From the NCBI GenBank assembly GCA_900315665.1, contig OMZX01000033.1, forward strand, positions 1 to 39,582: a stretch of DNA of 39,582 bases, read 5' to 3'. The notes beneath the pieces are model-generated. The model ran no database searches, was not told the origin of the DNA, and saw only the letters and a program-made list of their open reading frames with translations. Source of the stretch: an uncultured Eubacteriales bacterium. GTDB taxonomy: Bacteria > Bacillota > Clostridia > Lachnospirales > Lachnospiraceae. Numbering within the stretch: the first letter of the stretch is position 1; each line of letters begins with the position of its first letter. This document shows, piece after piece, positions 1-8,700 of the stretch. Both the position numbers and the translations under genes were made by a program.

Positions 1-42
1 AATCAACAGCCAGCCAGCGATAATCAAAATTTTTTTCTTCAT
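1..42 (-). CDS. N-terminus of a secreted or membrane protein, cut by window edge
   Basis: The minus strand from position 42 reads MKKKILIIAGWLLI with no stop before the window ends. Three lysines followed by a hydrophobic run look like the start of a signal peptide or membrane anchor. No Shine-Dalgarno sequence precedes the ATG. An extended -10 box (TGC TATACT) sits only a few bases upstream, so the transcript could be leaderless if this is a real start. Only 14 codons are visible, so function cannot be judged. Confidence 0.35.
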   Translation of the reverse strand, partial: MKKKILIIAGWLLI

Positions 43-197
43 ATGGTTAGTATAGCAAATTCATTTAAGAATAAGAAGTTATAGAAGGATACGCCAATAT
101 GCGTATTCCTGGAGATGCTTATTTTATTTGTCTATTTCATCTTGTCCTACGCCGTAAAGCGTAATAAATTTGAAAGAAATTGTTAAAGTATAGGAAG

Positions 198-226
198 TTG
201 TGTAAGTATTTTTCGAATGTTATAAA
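198..226 (+). promoter_or_regulatory. putative promoter for the 276-566 gene
   Basis: TTGTGT at 198-203 and TATAAA at 221-226 are separated by 17 bases, with a TG just before the -10 box. The -35 box matches the consensus in only three positions. This is the best sigma-A-type match upstream of the small gene. Confidence 0.35.
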
Positions 227-275
227 TAACATATAGGAAGTCAAATTTTCGATTATTTTTAAAAGTGAGGTGCTT

Positions 276-566
276 ATGGATAATTTTCTGGAACTTGAGG
301 AATCCTTCGTAAGCTTATTTGATTTTAGACACATTAAAGACGATGATTCCATTCATTATTACATGGATAACCACAATATTATTTTTGCGAAGAGTCTGCC
401 TTACTTTATTCTGCAGGGCTTTAACCTGAACCAGGTAAAGAATATTATCATCAAGGATCGTATGATTTTTGATCCTGAGTTTATCGCAAGATTTAAGCTC
501 ACGCATGCAAACCGGAAGATGTTTGCCTATGAGCCGGGTAATGATGCCTACATCTGCAAATACTGA
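276..566 (+). CDS. small hypothetical protein, 96 aa
   Basis: I do not recognise this protein. The start is taken as ATG at 276 because GAGG lies five bases upstream; an in-frame GTG at 270 overlaps that site and is less likely. The product is soluble, with no signal peptide or membrane segment. It has an acidic N-terminus rich in Asp, Glu and Phe and a more basic C-terminal half ending in AYICKY. It stands alone on the plus strand, has its own promoter-like sequence, and ends at a strong hairpin shared with the convergent carboxypeptidase gene. Confidence 0.6.
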   Translation: MDNFLELEESFVSLFDFRHIKDDDSIHYYMDNHNIIFAKSLPYFILQGFNLNQVKNIIIKDRMIFDPEFIARFKLTHANRKMFAYEPGNDAYICKY

Positions 567-597
567 TATTTCTTAGTATACTCTTATACCCTCCATA

Positions 598-642
598 AAA
601 ATCCGCCTACAGGTACAGAAGTCGTAGCTGCAGGCGGATTTT
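598..642. terminator. bidirectional terminator between convergent genes
   Basis: A 15-base arm at 598-612 pairs with 628-642 with one mismatch. The arms are AAAATCCGCC-type sequences, so each strand ends in a run of T after a GC-rich stem. It lies between the stop of the 276-566 gene and the stop of the M32 peptidase, so it can serve both. Confidence 0.8.
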
Positions 643-647
643 GTGTT

Positions 648-2168
648 TTATATTTCATAAAGTGCAGAGTATTTTTTCTCTAGATATGCGAGAAAATCCT
701 CCGGTGTAAAATCACGACCGGTTACCTGACGAATCCAATCCTTCGGGGCCAGGCGATTTGCTTCCTTGAAGACGTGCTCCGCCATCCAACTGTTGATAAT
801 ATCAAATCTTCCAGCCCGGATGGTTTCTTCAATGTTAAGGTCCTGTGCCATACGATTATAATACATCGCGTTATACATATTGCCGATGGCATAGGTTGGG
901 AAATAACCGAAGCCGGATGCCCAGTGCACATCCTGGAGGATACCCTCGCGGTCATTTGCCGGCGTCACACCGAGATACTTTTCATAGAGGGTGTTCCACT
1001 TATCGGGAAGCTCACTGTCTACTTCGAGTTCACCATTCACAATCCGTTTTTCAAGCTCATAGCGGATGATAATATGAAAGGTATAGGTAAACTCATCCGC
1101 CTCTGTGCGTACTAGTGACGGCTCAACGACATTGACAGCTTCATAGAATTCCTCTTCAGACACATCCGTGAAAACCTGTGGAAAAATCTCACAGCACTTC
1201 GGGTAGATCAGCGAAATAAAAGCCCTTGAACGCCCGATACGGTTCTCATAAAAGCGAGAAACCGATTCGTGCATGCCCATCGTCTGGAGGTCATTGATAT
1301 CATGATCATAGTCCTCCGCCGGCTGCAGCTGCATAAAAAGTGCATGGCCACATTCATGAATGATGGAAAACATGCTTGACAGAAAATTCGTCGGATAATA
1401 ATGCGTCGTCACGCGGGCATCATCTTTCCCGATATTATCCGTAAAGGGATGCTCCGTCGTGGTCCAGGCGCCACGCTCGAAATCAAATTTAAGAAGATGA
1501 AGCAAATAATCCGCCATCTCCTGTTGCTGAACATCCGTCACCTCACGCGTTAGAAAATCCGTTCGAATCTTTTTCCCATGTGTCTTAATCTCCCGAAGCA
1601 TCGGTGTCATGCGCTCTGCAAACGCACCAAACGCTGCATCAAGGTCCTGCTCGGTCATGCCTTCCTCATAGTCATCGAACAAAGCATCATACTTGGTCTT
1701 CGGCTTCTCACCATCATATTCCCGTAGTGACAAATCCTCGAGATTTGCATCCCGCACCTTTGCAAGTGACTTTTCGAACAGCGAAAAGTCTGCATGCTTC
1801 TTCGCATTGATCCAGTCGACGAAGCCTTGATTGTAAATCTTCTGAAATTCCAAGTTCTTATCCGGTGTAATATTCTTTGACTTGCTATAGTCCCGATGAA
1901 GATGTTTTATCAACGCCCTGTCCAGCGGATCAAGGTCCTCTTTTTCTTGATACAATGCCTCCACCGCCGCTGTAAACTGTGGTTCCTTCGTAAGTCGAAA
2001 GGACTGGTTCTCGAGCATCGCGAGCACTTCGCCCTGATCCGCCATCCCCTTCGGCGGGCAGATCGTCTCCTGGTCGAAATTCACAATCTTCGCAGCATGA
2101 TCAAACTGTCGCGATGCGGCAAGTGTAGTCATTATGAGTTCTAGATTTTTCTTTTGTGCTTCGTTCAT
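648..2168 (-). CDS. M32 family metallocarboxypeptidase (Taq type)
   Basis: This 506-residue protein has normal length for the M32 family of zinc carboxypeptidases, which remove C-terminal residues from peptides in the cytoplasm. All family signatures are visible in order: HPFT, DARVTTHY, the zinc site HECGH near residue 270, HESVSRF, IRYELEK and GILQDVHW. There is no signal peptide. The start is supported by AAGGAG six bases upstream of the ATG. It lies 63 bases downstream of the SNF2 helicase gene on the same strand and may be co-transcribed with it. Nothing looks broken, and family assignment is secure. Confidence 0.95.
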   Translation of the reverse strand: MNEAQKKNLELIMTTLAASRQFDHAAKIVNFDQETICPPKGMADQGEVLAMLENQSFRLTKEPQFTAAVEALYQEKEDLDPLDRALIKHLHRDYSKSKNITPDKNLEFQKIYNQGFVDWINAKKHADFSLFEKSLAKVRDANLEDLSLREYDGEKPKTKYDALFDDYEEGMTEQDLDAAFGAFAERMTPMLREIKTHGKKIRTDFLTREVTDVQQQEMADYLLHLLKFDFERGAWTTTEHPFTDNIGKDDARVTTHYYPTNFLSSMFSIIHECGHALFMQLQPAEDYDHDINDLQTMGMHESVSRFYENRIGRSRAFISLIYPKCCEIFPQVFTDVSEEEFYEAVNVVEPSLVRTEADEFTYTFHIIIRYELEKRIVNGELEVDSELPDKWNTLYEKYLGVTPANDREGILQDVHWASGFGYFPTYAIGNMYNAMYYNRMAQDLNIEETIRAGRFDIINSWMAEHVFKEANRLAPKDWIRQVTGRDFTPEDFLAYLEKKYSALYEI

Positions 2169-2231
2169 AGTTCTCCTTAAATACTTGGGTTATATGTGTT
2201 TTTTGATATTAGAATCCTGCTTTCAATTGGC

Positions 2232-5200
2232 CTAATTCAGTATTGAAAGAATCTCATCGTCTGATAACGCTGCCAGGGACTCTCCCTTCCCGGACAGAAT
2301 TTCATCGGCAAGGTCTGCCTTCGCTTTTTGCAGATTCATGATTTTCTCTTCAATTGTACCGGATGCGACCAGCTTTACGACATTGACCTTTTTGGTTTGT
2401 CCGATACGATGTGCCCGGTCAGTTGCCTGGTTCATGACAGCAACATTCCACCACGGATCATAATGAATGACAACATCCGCACCGGTCAGATTAAGGCCAG
2501 TTCCACCTGCTCGAAGCGAGATTAAAAATACTGGTGTATCATCTGTGTTGAATTTATCCACAAGCTCCAAGCGAAGCTTTTTATCCGTCGCCCCTGTAAT
2601 TTCATAATACCTTATGTTTCGATCGTCAAGATCTTGTTTAAGAAGATCAAGCATCGATGTAAACTGCGAGAAAAGAAGCATCCTGTGTCCGCCATCAATG
2701 GCACGTTCAATCAGTTCCAGACAAGCTTCCCGCTTTGCACTTTCCCCTGTATAATTCTCAAATAAAAGCGATGGATCACAGCAGATTTCCCGAAGACGGG
2801 TGATACCAGCAAGAATCTTAAAGCGGCTTTCTCCCGAATTGTCAGTTTTCTCTGCAATAAGCCGCTTAATACGAACAACCTCAGCATCATAAAGCTTCTG
2901 CTGTTCTTCGGAAAATACAGCAGTCTGCACCTCCTCCAGCTTTTCCGGAAGATCCTTCAGTACCTCCTCCTTTTTACGACGCAGAATAAACGGCTTTGTC
3001 ATTTTTGAGAGAATTTCCTTAGCCGATGCATCGTTATTCTTCATGATTGGTGTCTCAAACCTTTCTCTAAATTCTGATGCCGTATAGAGAAAACCAGGCA
3101 TCAGAAAATCAAAAATGCTCCAGAGCTCAGAAAGTCTGTTCTCGATCGGTGTTCCTGTCAAAGCAAATCGTGCGCTTGCCTTCAGCGTTTTGATCGCCTT
3201 CGTGACTTGAGCATTTTGGTTTTTGGCAAACTGTGCCTCATCCAGCACGATCGCAGCGAAGGAAACATTATCATATAAAACCACATCTCGTTTCAAGGTG
3301 TCGTAGGATGTTATATATACATCCGTGCCGGCCCCTTCCTTTAATGCTTCCATCAGCTGTCTTCGCTCTGATTTTGTGCCGGCAAGAATCGTCGTTGAAA
3401 GAGAAGGAGTGAATTTTTTTGCCTCTTCCTTCCAGTTATAAACGAGTGATGCCGGGCAAATAATAAGACTCGGCTTTTTCTCTCCGTCCTGCTTCATGCC
3501 AAGCAAGGTGCTCAGCATCTGAAGTGTTTTACCAAGACCCATTTCATCCGCAAGGATTCCGCCGAAGCCGTTTGCTTCAAGCGTACGAAGCCATCGGTAG
3601 CCATAAAGCTGATATGGCCTTAGTATATCAGAAACCTCCTTTGGCACCTCGTAATCGGCATCCTGTATTGTTCGGAACGAACGAATCAATGACTTAAATG
3701 CCCGATCCCGCGAAGCTGCTAACTGATCATGCTCCTCCAGCAACTTATCGATATAAACCGCCCGATACCTCGGTATTTCTATAGTTCCTTCCAATGCTTC
3801 CTTCGGAGACACTCCGAGGGCATCGGTAAAACCGGTAAATTCATCAAGGCTGTTTTTACTATCCTCCAGCGAAACATAGTCTCCGCTTCTCAATCGATGC
3901 CATTTTTTTCTTTGCTTATAGCTGTTCAGAATATCAAGCAGCTCCTCTTCATCGATATCCTTTGTTTTGATCGACAGATCAAGAAGACCAGAGGACAAAG
4001 AAATGGAAACTCTTGGCGGCTCAAATCTTTTGATATGGATATTTTGAAACCGATCGCTCCCCTTTACCACACCATAACGGGAGAGCGTATTGACACCATA
4101 TAAAAGAATCCATGGAAGGATCGTATCATTATTTTTATTCTCAAATCTCGATTTCTCTGCATTGAATTTCGGGAAGAATTTCGCAACCTCGTCTGCGATT
4201 CTATCCTCCTGTCGATAGTCTGTTGAAGGATCTGCCTTCGCATGCTGAAGGAGTGTATGGACTGCATCACCCATCTTTACTTCACCACGACAGGTGATGA
4301 TATCATCCTCGAGGTCCAGAAAGAATGTAAATTGTGCTTCTGCCGGCAGGTAATCATTTGCCAGATCGCCGGTTTGATCTGAGAGCTCAACATTGCCTGA
4401 TTCCCGCATTGCCGGAAGAATCCGATAGTAGAGGTCTGCAAGATGCTTCGTTCCGATGCGAACAGTAAAGAAATCAGTATTTCCGAAAAGCTGTTGATAC
4501 GGGGCCAAAGCTTTCCTATCATCTGCTTCAATCCGGCTAATCACATTGTCAGTGACCATATACTGACTTTCCCTACCTTTTAAGATACGAGGAAGATTTC
4601 CTGTGACAGTTACAGCCTGTAGCACATGAGCTTTCTCCTCCGGTGCGATCTTCACATAAATAGTCACCTTTTTATGCTGAAAATAGATGCTTCGAATTTC
4701 ATTTTCTGTAAGGTATGGAACCTCCTGCCCTTTAAGTAGATTATAAACACGATCCAGCAAAGAATTTTTCAGAATAATGTTTTCACCAATCATGACTGGA
4801 GCGGGACGGTTCCATGAGACTCTGTTTCTTCGTGTTGAATATTCTTCTTGTACACGTTCAATGATTTCGAGCCAAACCTGTGAAGCATCCGTCAGTTGTT
4901 CTTTTGAAAAATCGATAGAAAATCTTTTGGTGAGAGTGAAAATATTCTTGTTCTCAATGGCATCCGGAAGATGGAGCGTATTCTTCATCACATAGTCTTT
5001 TTCACCTTGTCGCCGAATCAAAAAGCCCAGGCAGAGACCAGCATCACCCTCATCTACGATTCTGGGATATAAATCTATGTTTTTATTTAAAATAATAGCC
5101 TCATCCTCAGCTTCAGGGACTTCATCTGTATGCAGGCTTTCCTTGGCGAAAAGAGAAAGAAACTTATCACCGCTTGAACTTGTTTCATCACCGGGATTCT

Positions 5201-6041
5201 CTTCTTCAATTCTATGAATTATTTTTTTCCAGACTATCAAAGCATGATTACAGAAAAAAGTTTCATCGGTTTTCCCATTTGAAGTAAAATATGACATACG
5301 CTTTTTGCCATCTAAAGTATGTCCGCAGGAACAATGACATTGTGAAAGCTCATTTTGCGAAAGTTCAAATGAAACTTCATTATTCTGAACATTGGCTTCC
5401 GCTCGCAAATGCTGATGTCCATCTGATGAATAAATAATTTTAAATTTAGCCCAGGAAAAGGATTTATTCGCAATATCATTCGCTTTTTTTATTTCGTAAG
5501 CGTTGGTTTTATAATTCTGCACCATATGGTGTAAGTCAAAATACAGATTCAGTGAAGGATTCGGTATCCCGGTATAATCCTCAATCGGATGAATATCGTT
5601 TTTCAATTTTTCACGAAGCTCTTCCTGACGTCTTTCCTCAGCTTCTTTCTCAGCCTTTTCTTTTTCGTATTGTTCTTCTTCCTGCGTTTCCTCGAAAATA
5701 AAAGGGCCTCCATGAAGCTTTTCGAGATGCAGTAAGAGACATGTAACATGCCGGCAAGGATATCCATCGGAGCCTCTTTTACAAGTGCATTTAAAGCGAA
5801 ATGGATAGGTAAATCCATACCAGGTATACGGATGATAAAAATTCCCTTCTTTTACTTCCAAATAAGTTTCTGGCAGCGATACACTCGCAAAGTATTTATT
5901 CAGATAAGACAACTTTCCGGATAAACCATCCTCACTGACCCATGCGTTACTGGTGATTCCCTTTTCTTCATCTTTTTCAGCGCCTTCGATAAATTGACAA
6001 TCAATATAAGGGCGCCAATCAAGCACAATTTTCTTTCCCAT
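2232..6041 (-). CDS. SNF2-family DNA translocase/helicase with two SWIM zinc fingers
   Basis: This 1269-residue protein is a Swi2/Snf2 ATPase of the long bacterial type. Near residues 84-105 is a SWIM finger (CTC...CRH); a second, CHCSC...CNH, follows around residues 235-270. A long middle part fits the bacterial SNF2-associated region. The ATPase core begins near residue 820 with DEMGLGKT, then DEAQ as the Walker B box, LTGTPIENR, and the C-terminal helicase lobe with RAGGTGLNL and DRAHRIGQ. It should move along duplex DNA and remodel DNA-protein complexes; its target is unknown. No nuclease domain or defence neighbour is seen. The ATG is fixed from the 5' side by an in-frame TGA four codons upstream, but the only GGAG lies about 17 bases away. 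Confidence 0.93.
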   Translation of the reverse strand: MGKKIVLDWRPYIDCQFIEGAEKDEEKGITSNAWVSEDGLSGKLSYLNKYFASVSLPETYLEVKEGNFYHPYTWYGFTYPFRFKCTCKRGSDGYPCRHVTCLLLHLEKLHGGPFIFEETQEEEQYEKEKAEKEAEERRQEELREKLKNDIHPIEDYTGIPNPSLNLYFDLHHMVQNYKTNAYEIKKANDIANKSFSWAKFKIIYSSDGHQHLRAEANVQNNEVSFELSQNELSQCHCSCGHTLDGKKRMSYFTSNGKTDETFFCNHALIVWKKIIHRIEEENPGDETSSSGDKFLSLFAKESLHTDEVPEAEDEAIILNKNIDLYPRIVDEGDAGLCLGFLIRRQGEKDYVMKNTLHLPDAIENKNIFTLTKRFSIDFSKEQLTDASQVWLEIIERVQEEYSTRRNRVSWNRPAPVMIGENIILKNSLLDRVYNLLKGQEVPYLTENEIRSIYFQHKKVTIYVKIAPEEKAHVLQAVTVTGNLPRILKGRESQYMVTDNVISRIEADDRKALAPYQQLFGNTDFFTVRIGTKHLADLYYRILPAMRESGNVELSDQTGDLANDYLPAEAQFTFFLDLEDDIITCRGEVKMGDAVHTLLQHAKADPSTDYRQEDRIADEVAKFFPKFNAEKSRFENKNNDTILPWILLYGVNTLSRYGVVKGSDRFQNIHIKRFEPPRVSISLSSGLLDLSIKTKDIDEEELLDILNSYKQRKKWHRLRSGDYVSLEDSKNSLDEFTGFTDALGVSPKEALEGTIEIPRYRAVYIDKLLEEHDQLAASRDRAFKSLIRSFRTIQDADYEVPKEVSDILRPYQLYGYRWLRTLEANGFGGILADEMGLGKTLQMLSTLLGMKQDGEKKPSLIICPASLVYNWKEEAKKFTPSLSTTILAGTKSERRQLMEALKEGAGTDVYITSYDTLKRDVVLYDNVSFAAIVLDEAQFAKNQNAQVTKAIKTLKASARFALTGTPIENRLSELWSIFDFLMPGFLYTASEFRERFETPIMKNNDASAKEILSKMTKPFILRRKKEEVLKDLPEKLEEVQTAVFSEEQQKLYDAEVVRIKRLIAEKTDNSGESRFKILAGITRLREICCDPSLLFENYTGESAKREACLELIERAIDGGHRMLLFSQFTSMLDLLKQDLDDRNIRYYEITGATDKKLRLELVDKFNTDDTPVFLISLRAGGTGLNLTGADVVIHYDPWWNVAVMNQATDRAHRIGQTKKVNVVKLVASGTIEEKIMNLQKAKADLADEILSGKGESLAALSDDEILSILN

Positions 6042-6067
6042 ATTAATTCAAAAATACTCCAAAACAA

Positions 6068-6544
6068 TTATGCTTCATGCACGAGTTTGCCAGTCATGTG
6101 ATCGATTACCAGTGCTATGACATTAGCTCGATTTCCATCCTTCAAAACTTCTTTCGTGGCGGCTTCTTTGGATGGATAGTATTTTTCCGCCAGTGCCTGT
6201 AAAGATCGATTCTTCTCTTCAGGTTCTATCACATCCTCAACTCTTCCGAAAATAATTACACTGATCACGGAATACGCCCAGTCATTCTCCTTCTTGAAGC
6301 CCTGATTCATGACGGTGAAGCAGACATGATTATTCTTTTTGATAGCATCAACCTTATGACCTTCTCTTGCGCCGTGAAAGTAGATTTTCCCGATTGCTTC
6401 GTCATAGTAAAAATTGATTGGAAAGCAATACGGATAATCATTTTCGCCGTGAACAGCTAAAACACCACGTAGTTCTTCCTGCAGAATCTTGATGCACTCC
6501 TCTTCACTGACCTGTTGTTTAAATCTTCGCATCGGTCTGAACAT
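6068..6544 (-). CDS. Nim-like pyridoxamine 5'-phosphate oxidase-fold flavoprotein
   Basis: This protein of about 158 residues belongs to the split-barrel flavin-binding family that includes the 5-nitroimidazole reductases (NimA type). The N-terminus MFRPMRRFKQQ, followed by YPYCFPINFYYD and IYFHGAREGHK, is typical. The start at 6544 is preferred over an ATG nine codons upstream because GGAGG lies about seven bases before it and homologues begin with MFRPMRR. Likely cofactors are FMN and a nicotinamide donor; the natural substrate is unknown. Only 26 bases separate it from the downstream helicase gene. Drug resistance should not be inferred from sequence alone. Confidence 0.85.
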   Translation of the reverse strand: MFRPMRRFKQQVSEEECIKILQEELRGVLAVHGENDYPYCFPINFYYDEAIGKIYFHGAREGHKVDAIKKNNHVCFTVMNQGFKKENDWAYSVISVIIFGRVEDVIEPEEKNRSLQALAEKYYPSKEAATKEVLKDGNRANVIALVIDHMTGKLVHEA

Positions 6545-6664
6545 ACCGGTTCCTCCATCTATTATTTGCATCCATATATTGATGACAATTTTATATGATT
6601 TATCAACTTCTTTGCTGCGGCATAGGATTTGTGCAGAAGCTCAATATACTATGCTTCGAAAATC

Positions 6665-7612
6665 TTAATTCTCAAATATTTCATTGATTGCGGCATCAAT
6701 CTTCTGAATATCAGCATCAGTGAGCGCCCAGTCTAGTGCATTAACATTCTCGATAACCCGTTCCCGATGCTGTGTCCCGAACAAAGCTGTCGAAACAAAC
6801 GGCTTCTGAATTGTCCAGTTGACTGCAACCTCTGATACGGGCACATTTCTCTCCGCTGCAACCCGATCCAGTACGGCCAGAAGCGCCTGCGCCTTCGACC
6901 AGCCTGGCTCGTGGAAGAATTTATAGAAGCGGTTCCGGTTATCCATCGTCTCATAGGTTTTCAGCGTCCGATAGCGACCGCTCAGCATGCCGCCGCCGAG
7001 GATTCCATAGCCCATGACGCCCATGCCATGCGCCTTCGCAAACTTCATCTCCTCTTCATGCTCTCGGATCAGCATCGAATACTGCACCTGGATAAAATCG
7101 ATATCCGCATACTTTTCCGCTTCCTCGATCTGTGCGATGCTATGATTTGAAAGCCCGAGGAACCGCACCTTACCTGCCTTTTTGAGCTCCATCATCGCAC
7201 TTAATGTCTCCTCCGGTGAGGCATCCTTCTGCGGCCAATGCAGAATATAGAGATCGATATAGTCCGTCCGGAGGTTTTTCAGCGACTCATCGCACTCCGC
7301 AAGTATTTTCTCCCGCTTTCCGCTCTGCACGTACTGCCCGTCGATAAATTCATTGCCACATTTTGTCGAAATGATCACATCCTTGCGGCAATGCATACAC
7401 TCCAGCGCATCCCCGAGAAGTAGCTCGGCTGCACCACCATTGTAAGCCGGTGCCGTATCGAAGATATTGATGCCATTTTCCTTTGCTGCCTTAATAGCAT
7501 CCAGCTTCGTCTCATCCGTGTTATAATCCCAGCCGGCACCGCCGATACCCCAGGTACCGAGGCAAAGTGTAGAAACCTGAAGACCTGTTTTACCGAAAGA
7601 CTTATATTGCAT
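6665..7612 (-). CDS. aldo/keto reductase
   Basis: This 315-residue protein has the full aldo/keto reductase catalytic tetrad with classical spacing: Asp52, Tyr57 (in DTAPAYNGG), Lys84 (in STKCGNE) and His125 (in YILHWP). It should fold as a TIM barrel and reduce carbonyl compounds with NADPH in the cytoplasm. AGAGG about seven bases upstream supports the ATG at 7612. It is the first gene of the minus-strand group that continues with the Nim-like protein, 120 bases downstream. The substrate cannot be told from the sequence. Confidence 0.93.
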   Translation of the reverse strand: MQYKSFGKTGLQVSTLCLGTWGIGGAGWDYNTDETKLDAIKAAKENGINIFDTAPAYNGGAAELLLGDALECMHCRKDVIISTKCGNEFIDGQYVQSGKREKILAECDESLKNLRTDYIDLYILHWPQKDASPEETLSAMMELKKAGKVRFLGLSNHSIAQIEEAEKYADIDFIQVQYSMLIREHEEEMKFAKAHGMGVMGYGILGGGMLSGRYRTLKTYETMDNRNRFYKFFHEPGWSKAQALLAVLDRVAAERNVPVSEVAVNWTIQKPFVSTALFGTQHRERVIENVNALDWALTDADIQKIDAAINEIFEN

Positions 7613-7709
7613 AACTGAACCTCTTTCCTTTTGAATGATGATGATTTATCTTTTTACGATTCTGTAAGCATTGTAGCATAGAAAGTTAAAAATTTCGGAA
7701 ACGATACGA

Positions 7710-7737
7710 TTGAAATTTGCGAATGGCATGCTAAAAC
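7710..7737 (+). promoter_or_regulatory. putative promoter for the Dabb gene
   Basis: TTGAAA at 7710-7715 and TAAAAC at 7732-7737 lie 16 bases apart, with TGC directly before the -10 box (extended -10). The leader to the ATG at 7793 would be about 50 bases. A weak but plausible match. Confidence 0.3.
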
Positions 7738-7792
7738 TAGTAAGAGAACTGCATGTAAAAAATGTTTAGGGCAGTGTAAAAAGGAGGCATGT

Positions 7793-8083
7793 ATGATCAA
7801 GCATATTGTAATCTGGAAATTAGCCGGCGATGATGCCGCCAAGAAGGCTACGTTTGAAGAATTCAAAAAGGATACCGATCATCTTCGCGAGATCATTCCG
7901 GAGGTGAAGGATCTGAAGGTCGGACTCAACACAAACGGCGGAGCCTATCAGCTCGTGCTCGATGGTATTTTTGCAAATGAAGCTGATCTCAACACGTATG
8001 CCAATCATCCGGAACATGTCGCGATGAAGAACTCCATGAAGGGCAAGATGACTGACCGTATCGCCGTAGACTACGAATTTTAA
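7793..8083 (+). CDS. Dabb-family (stress-responsive A/B barrel) protein
   Basis: This 96-residue protein fits the Dabb dimeric alpha/beta-barrel family. The opening MIKHIVIWKL, the central strand GAYQLVLDGIFANEADL and the LNTYANHPEHV helix are typical. AAGGAGG six bases before the ATG gives a strong ribosome site. Members range from stress proteins of unknown role to small cyclases or decarboxylases, so no reaction can be assigned. It is a single-gene unit between divergent and convergent minus-strand genes, followed by two hairpins. Confidence 0.85.
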   Translation: MIKHIVIWKLAGDDAAKKATFEEFKKDTDHLREIIPEVKDLKVGLNTNGGAYQLVLDGIFANEADLNTYANHPEHVAMKNSMKGKMTDRIAVDYEF

Positions 8084-8088
8084 TGGTT

Positions 8089-8112
8089 CAGGAGACCTTT
8101 CAAAGTCTCCTG
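8089..8112 (+). terminator. hairpin after the Dabb gene
   Basis: CAGGAGAC at 8089-8096 pairs perfectly with GTCTCCTG at 8105-8112 around an eight-base loop. The following T run is short and interrupted, so termination may be partial. Confidence 0.4.
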
Positions 8113-8153
8113 CTTTGCTGAAATTTTTCGAATCGTCTGCATTATCATAGCAC

Positions 8154-8195
8154 AAAAGAGGCATCCGGCGATAAAAATCGGAATGCCTCTTTTTT
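8154..8195. terminator. bidirectional terminator between Dabb and TRAP genes
   Basis: AAAAGAGGCAT at 8154-8164 pairs with ATGCCTCTTTT at 8183-8193, and a run of six T follows on the plus strand. The A-rich left arm gives a T-rich end on the minus strand too. It lies 17 bases past the end of the TRAP small-permease gene. Confidence 0.8.
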
Positions 8196-8211
8196 CTATG
8201 TCCTATAACTT

Positions 8212-8688
8212 TTATTTCTTCAGCTCTCCGCACTCGAGGATGAAATCGTGGCAGAGATAGAACAGCATCAGCGCGCAGTTGATCGGGATGCTGGAGTACG
8301 GGAATTTCGTCGGTACCTTCATGATCGGTGAGAACTGATCCGTACTCTTCACCATGAGAACGCCATAATAAAACAGCGATGCGATGAATATGATGCTTAG
8401 AATCGTGATGAGCATCCGAAAAAATACACCGGCTTTCTTGCCCTCGAGCTTCTTCACAAGGAGATCTACCTGGAAATGTGAATGATCTCGGAAAATCAGT
8501 GTCGACGCGGTGAAGATCATCCAGGCCATCATCCATTCGACGACCTCATCGGTCCAGCTAAGCTCGATCGTCAGCGGGGTAAAGCGAATGATGACACGGA
8601 TGAACAGGATGATTGCGATCCCGATACAGCAGAACATCACGATAAACTGAAGGATCGGTGCGATAACCTTATCAATTTTCTTAAACAT
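8212..8688 (-). CDS. dctQ: TRAP transporter small permease (DctQ-like)
   Basis: This 158-residue protein has four hydrophobic helices and the family signature DEVVEWMMAWMIFTAS in the second. It is the small membrane subunit of a tripartite ATP-independent periplasmic-type transporter and pairs with the large permease encoded just upstream. AAGGAGG about seven bases before the ATG is a strong ribosome site, and only 12 bases separate the two genes. The order binding protein, large permease, small permease differs from the common P-Q-M order. Confidence 0.92.
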   Translation of the reverse strand: MFKKIDKVIAPILQFIVMFCCIGIAIILFIRVIIRFTPLTIELSWTDEVVEWMMAWMIFTASTLIFRDHSHFQVDLLVKKLEGKKAGVFFRMLITILSIIFIASLFYYGVLMVKSTDQFSPIMKVPTKFPYSSIPINCALMLFYLCHDFILECGELKK

Positions 8689-8700
8689 AACCGCACCTCC

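Noticed and set aside
7820-8536. 238-codon minus-strand open frame across the Dabb and dctQ genes
   Set aside because: It runs antisense through a well-supported gene and two terminators and has no family motif.
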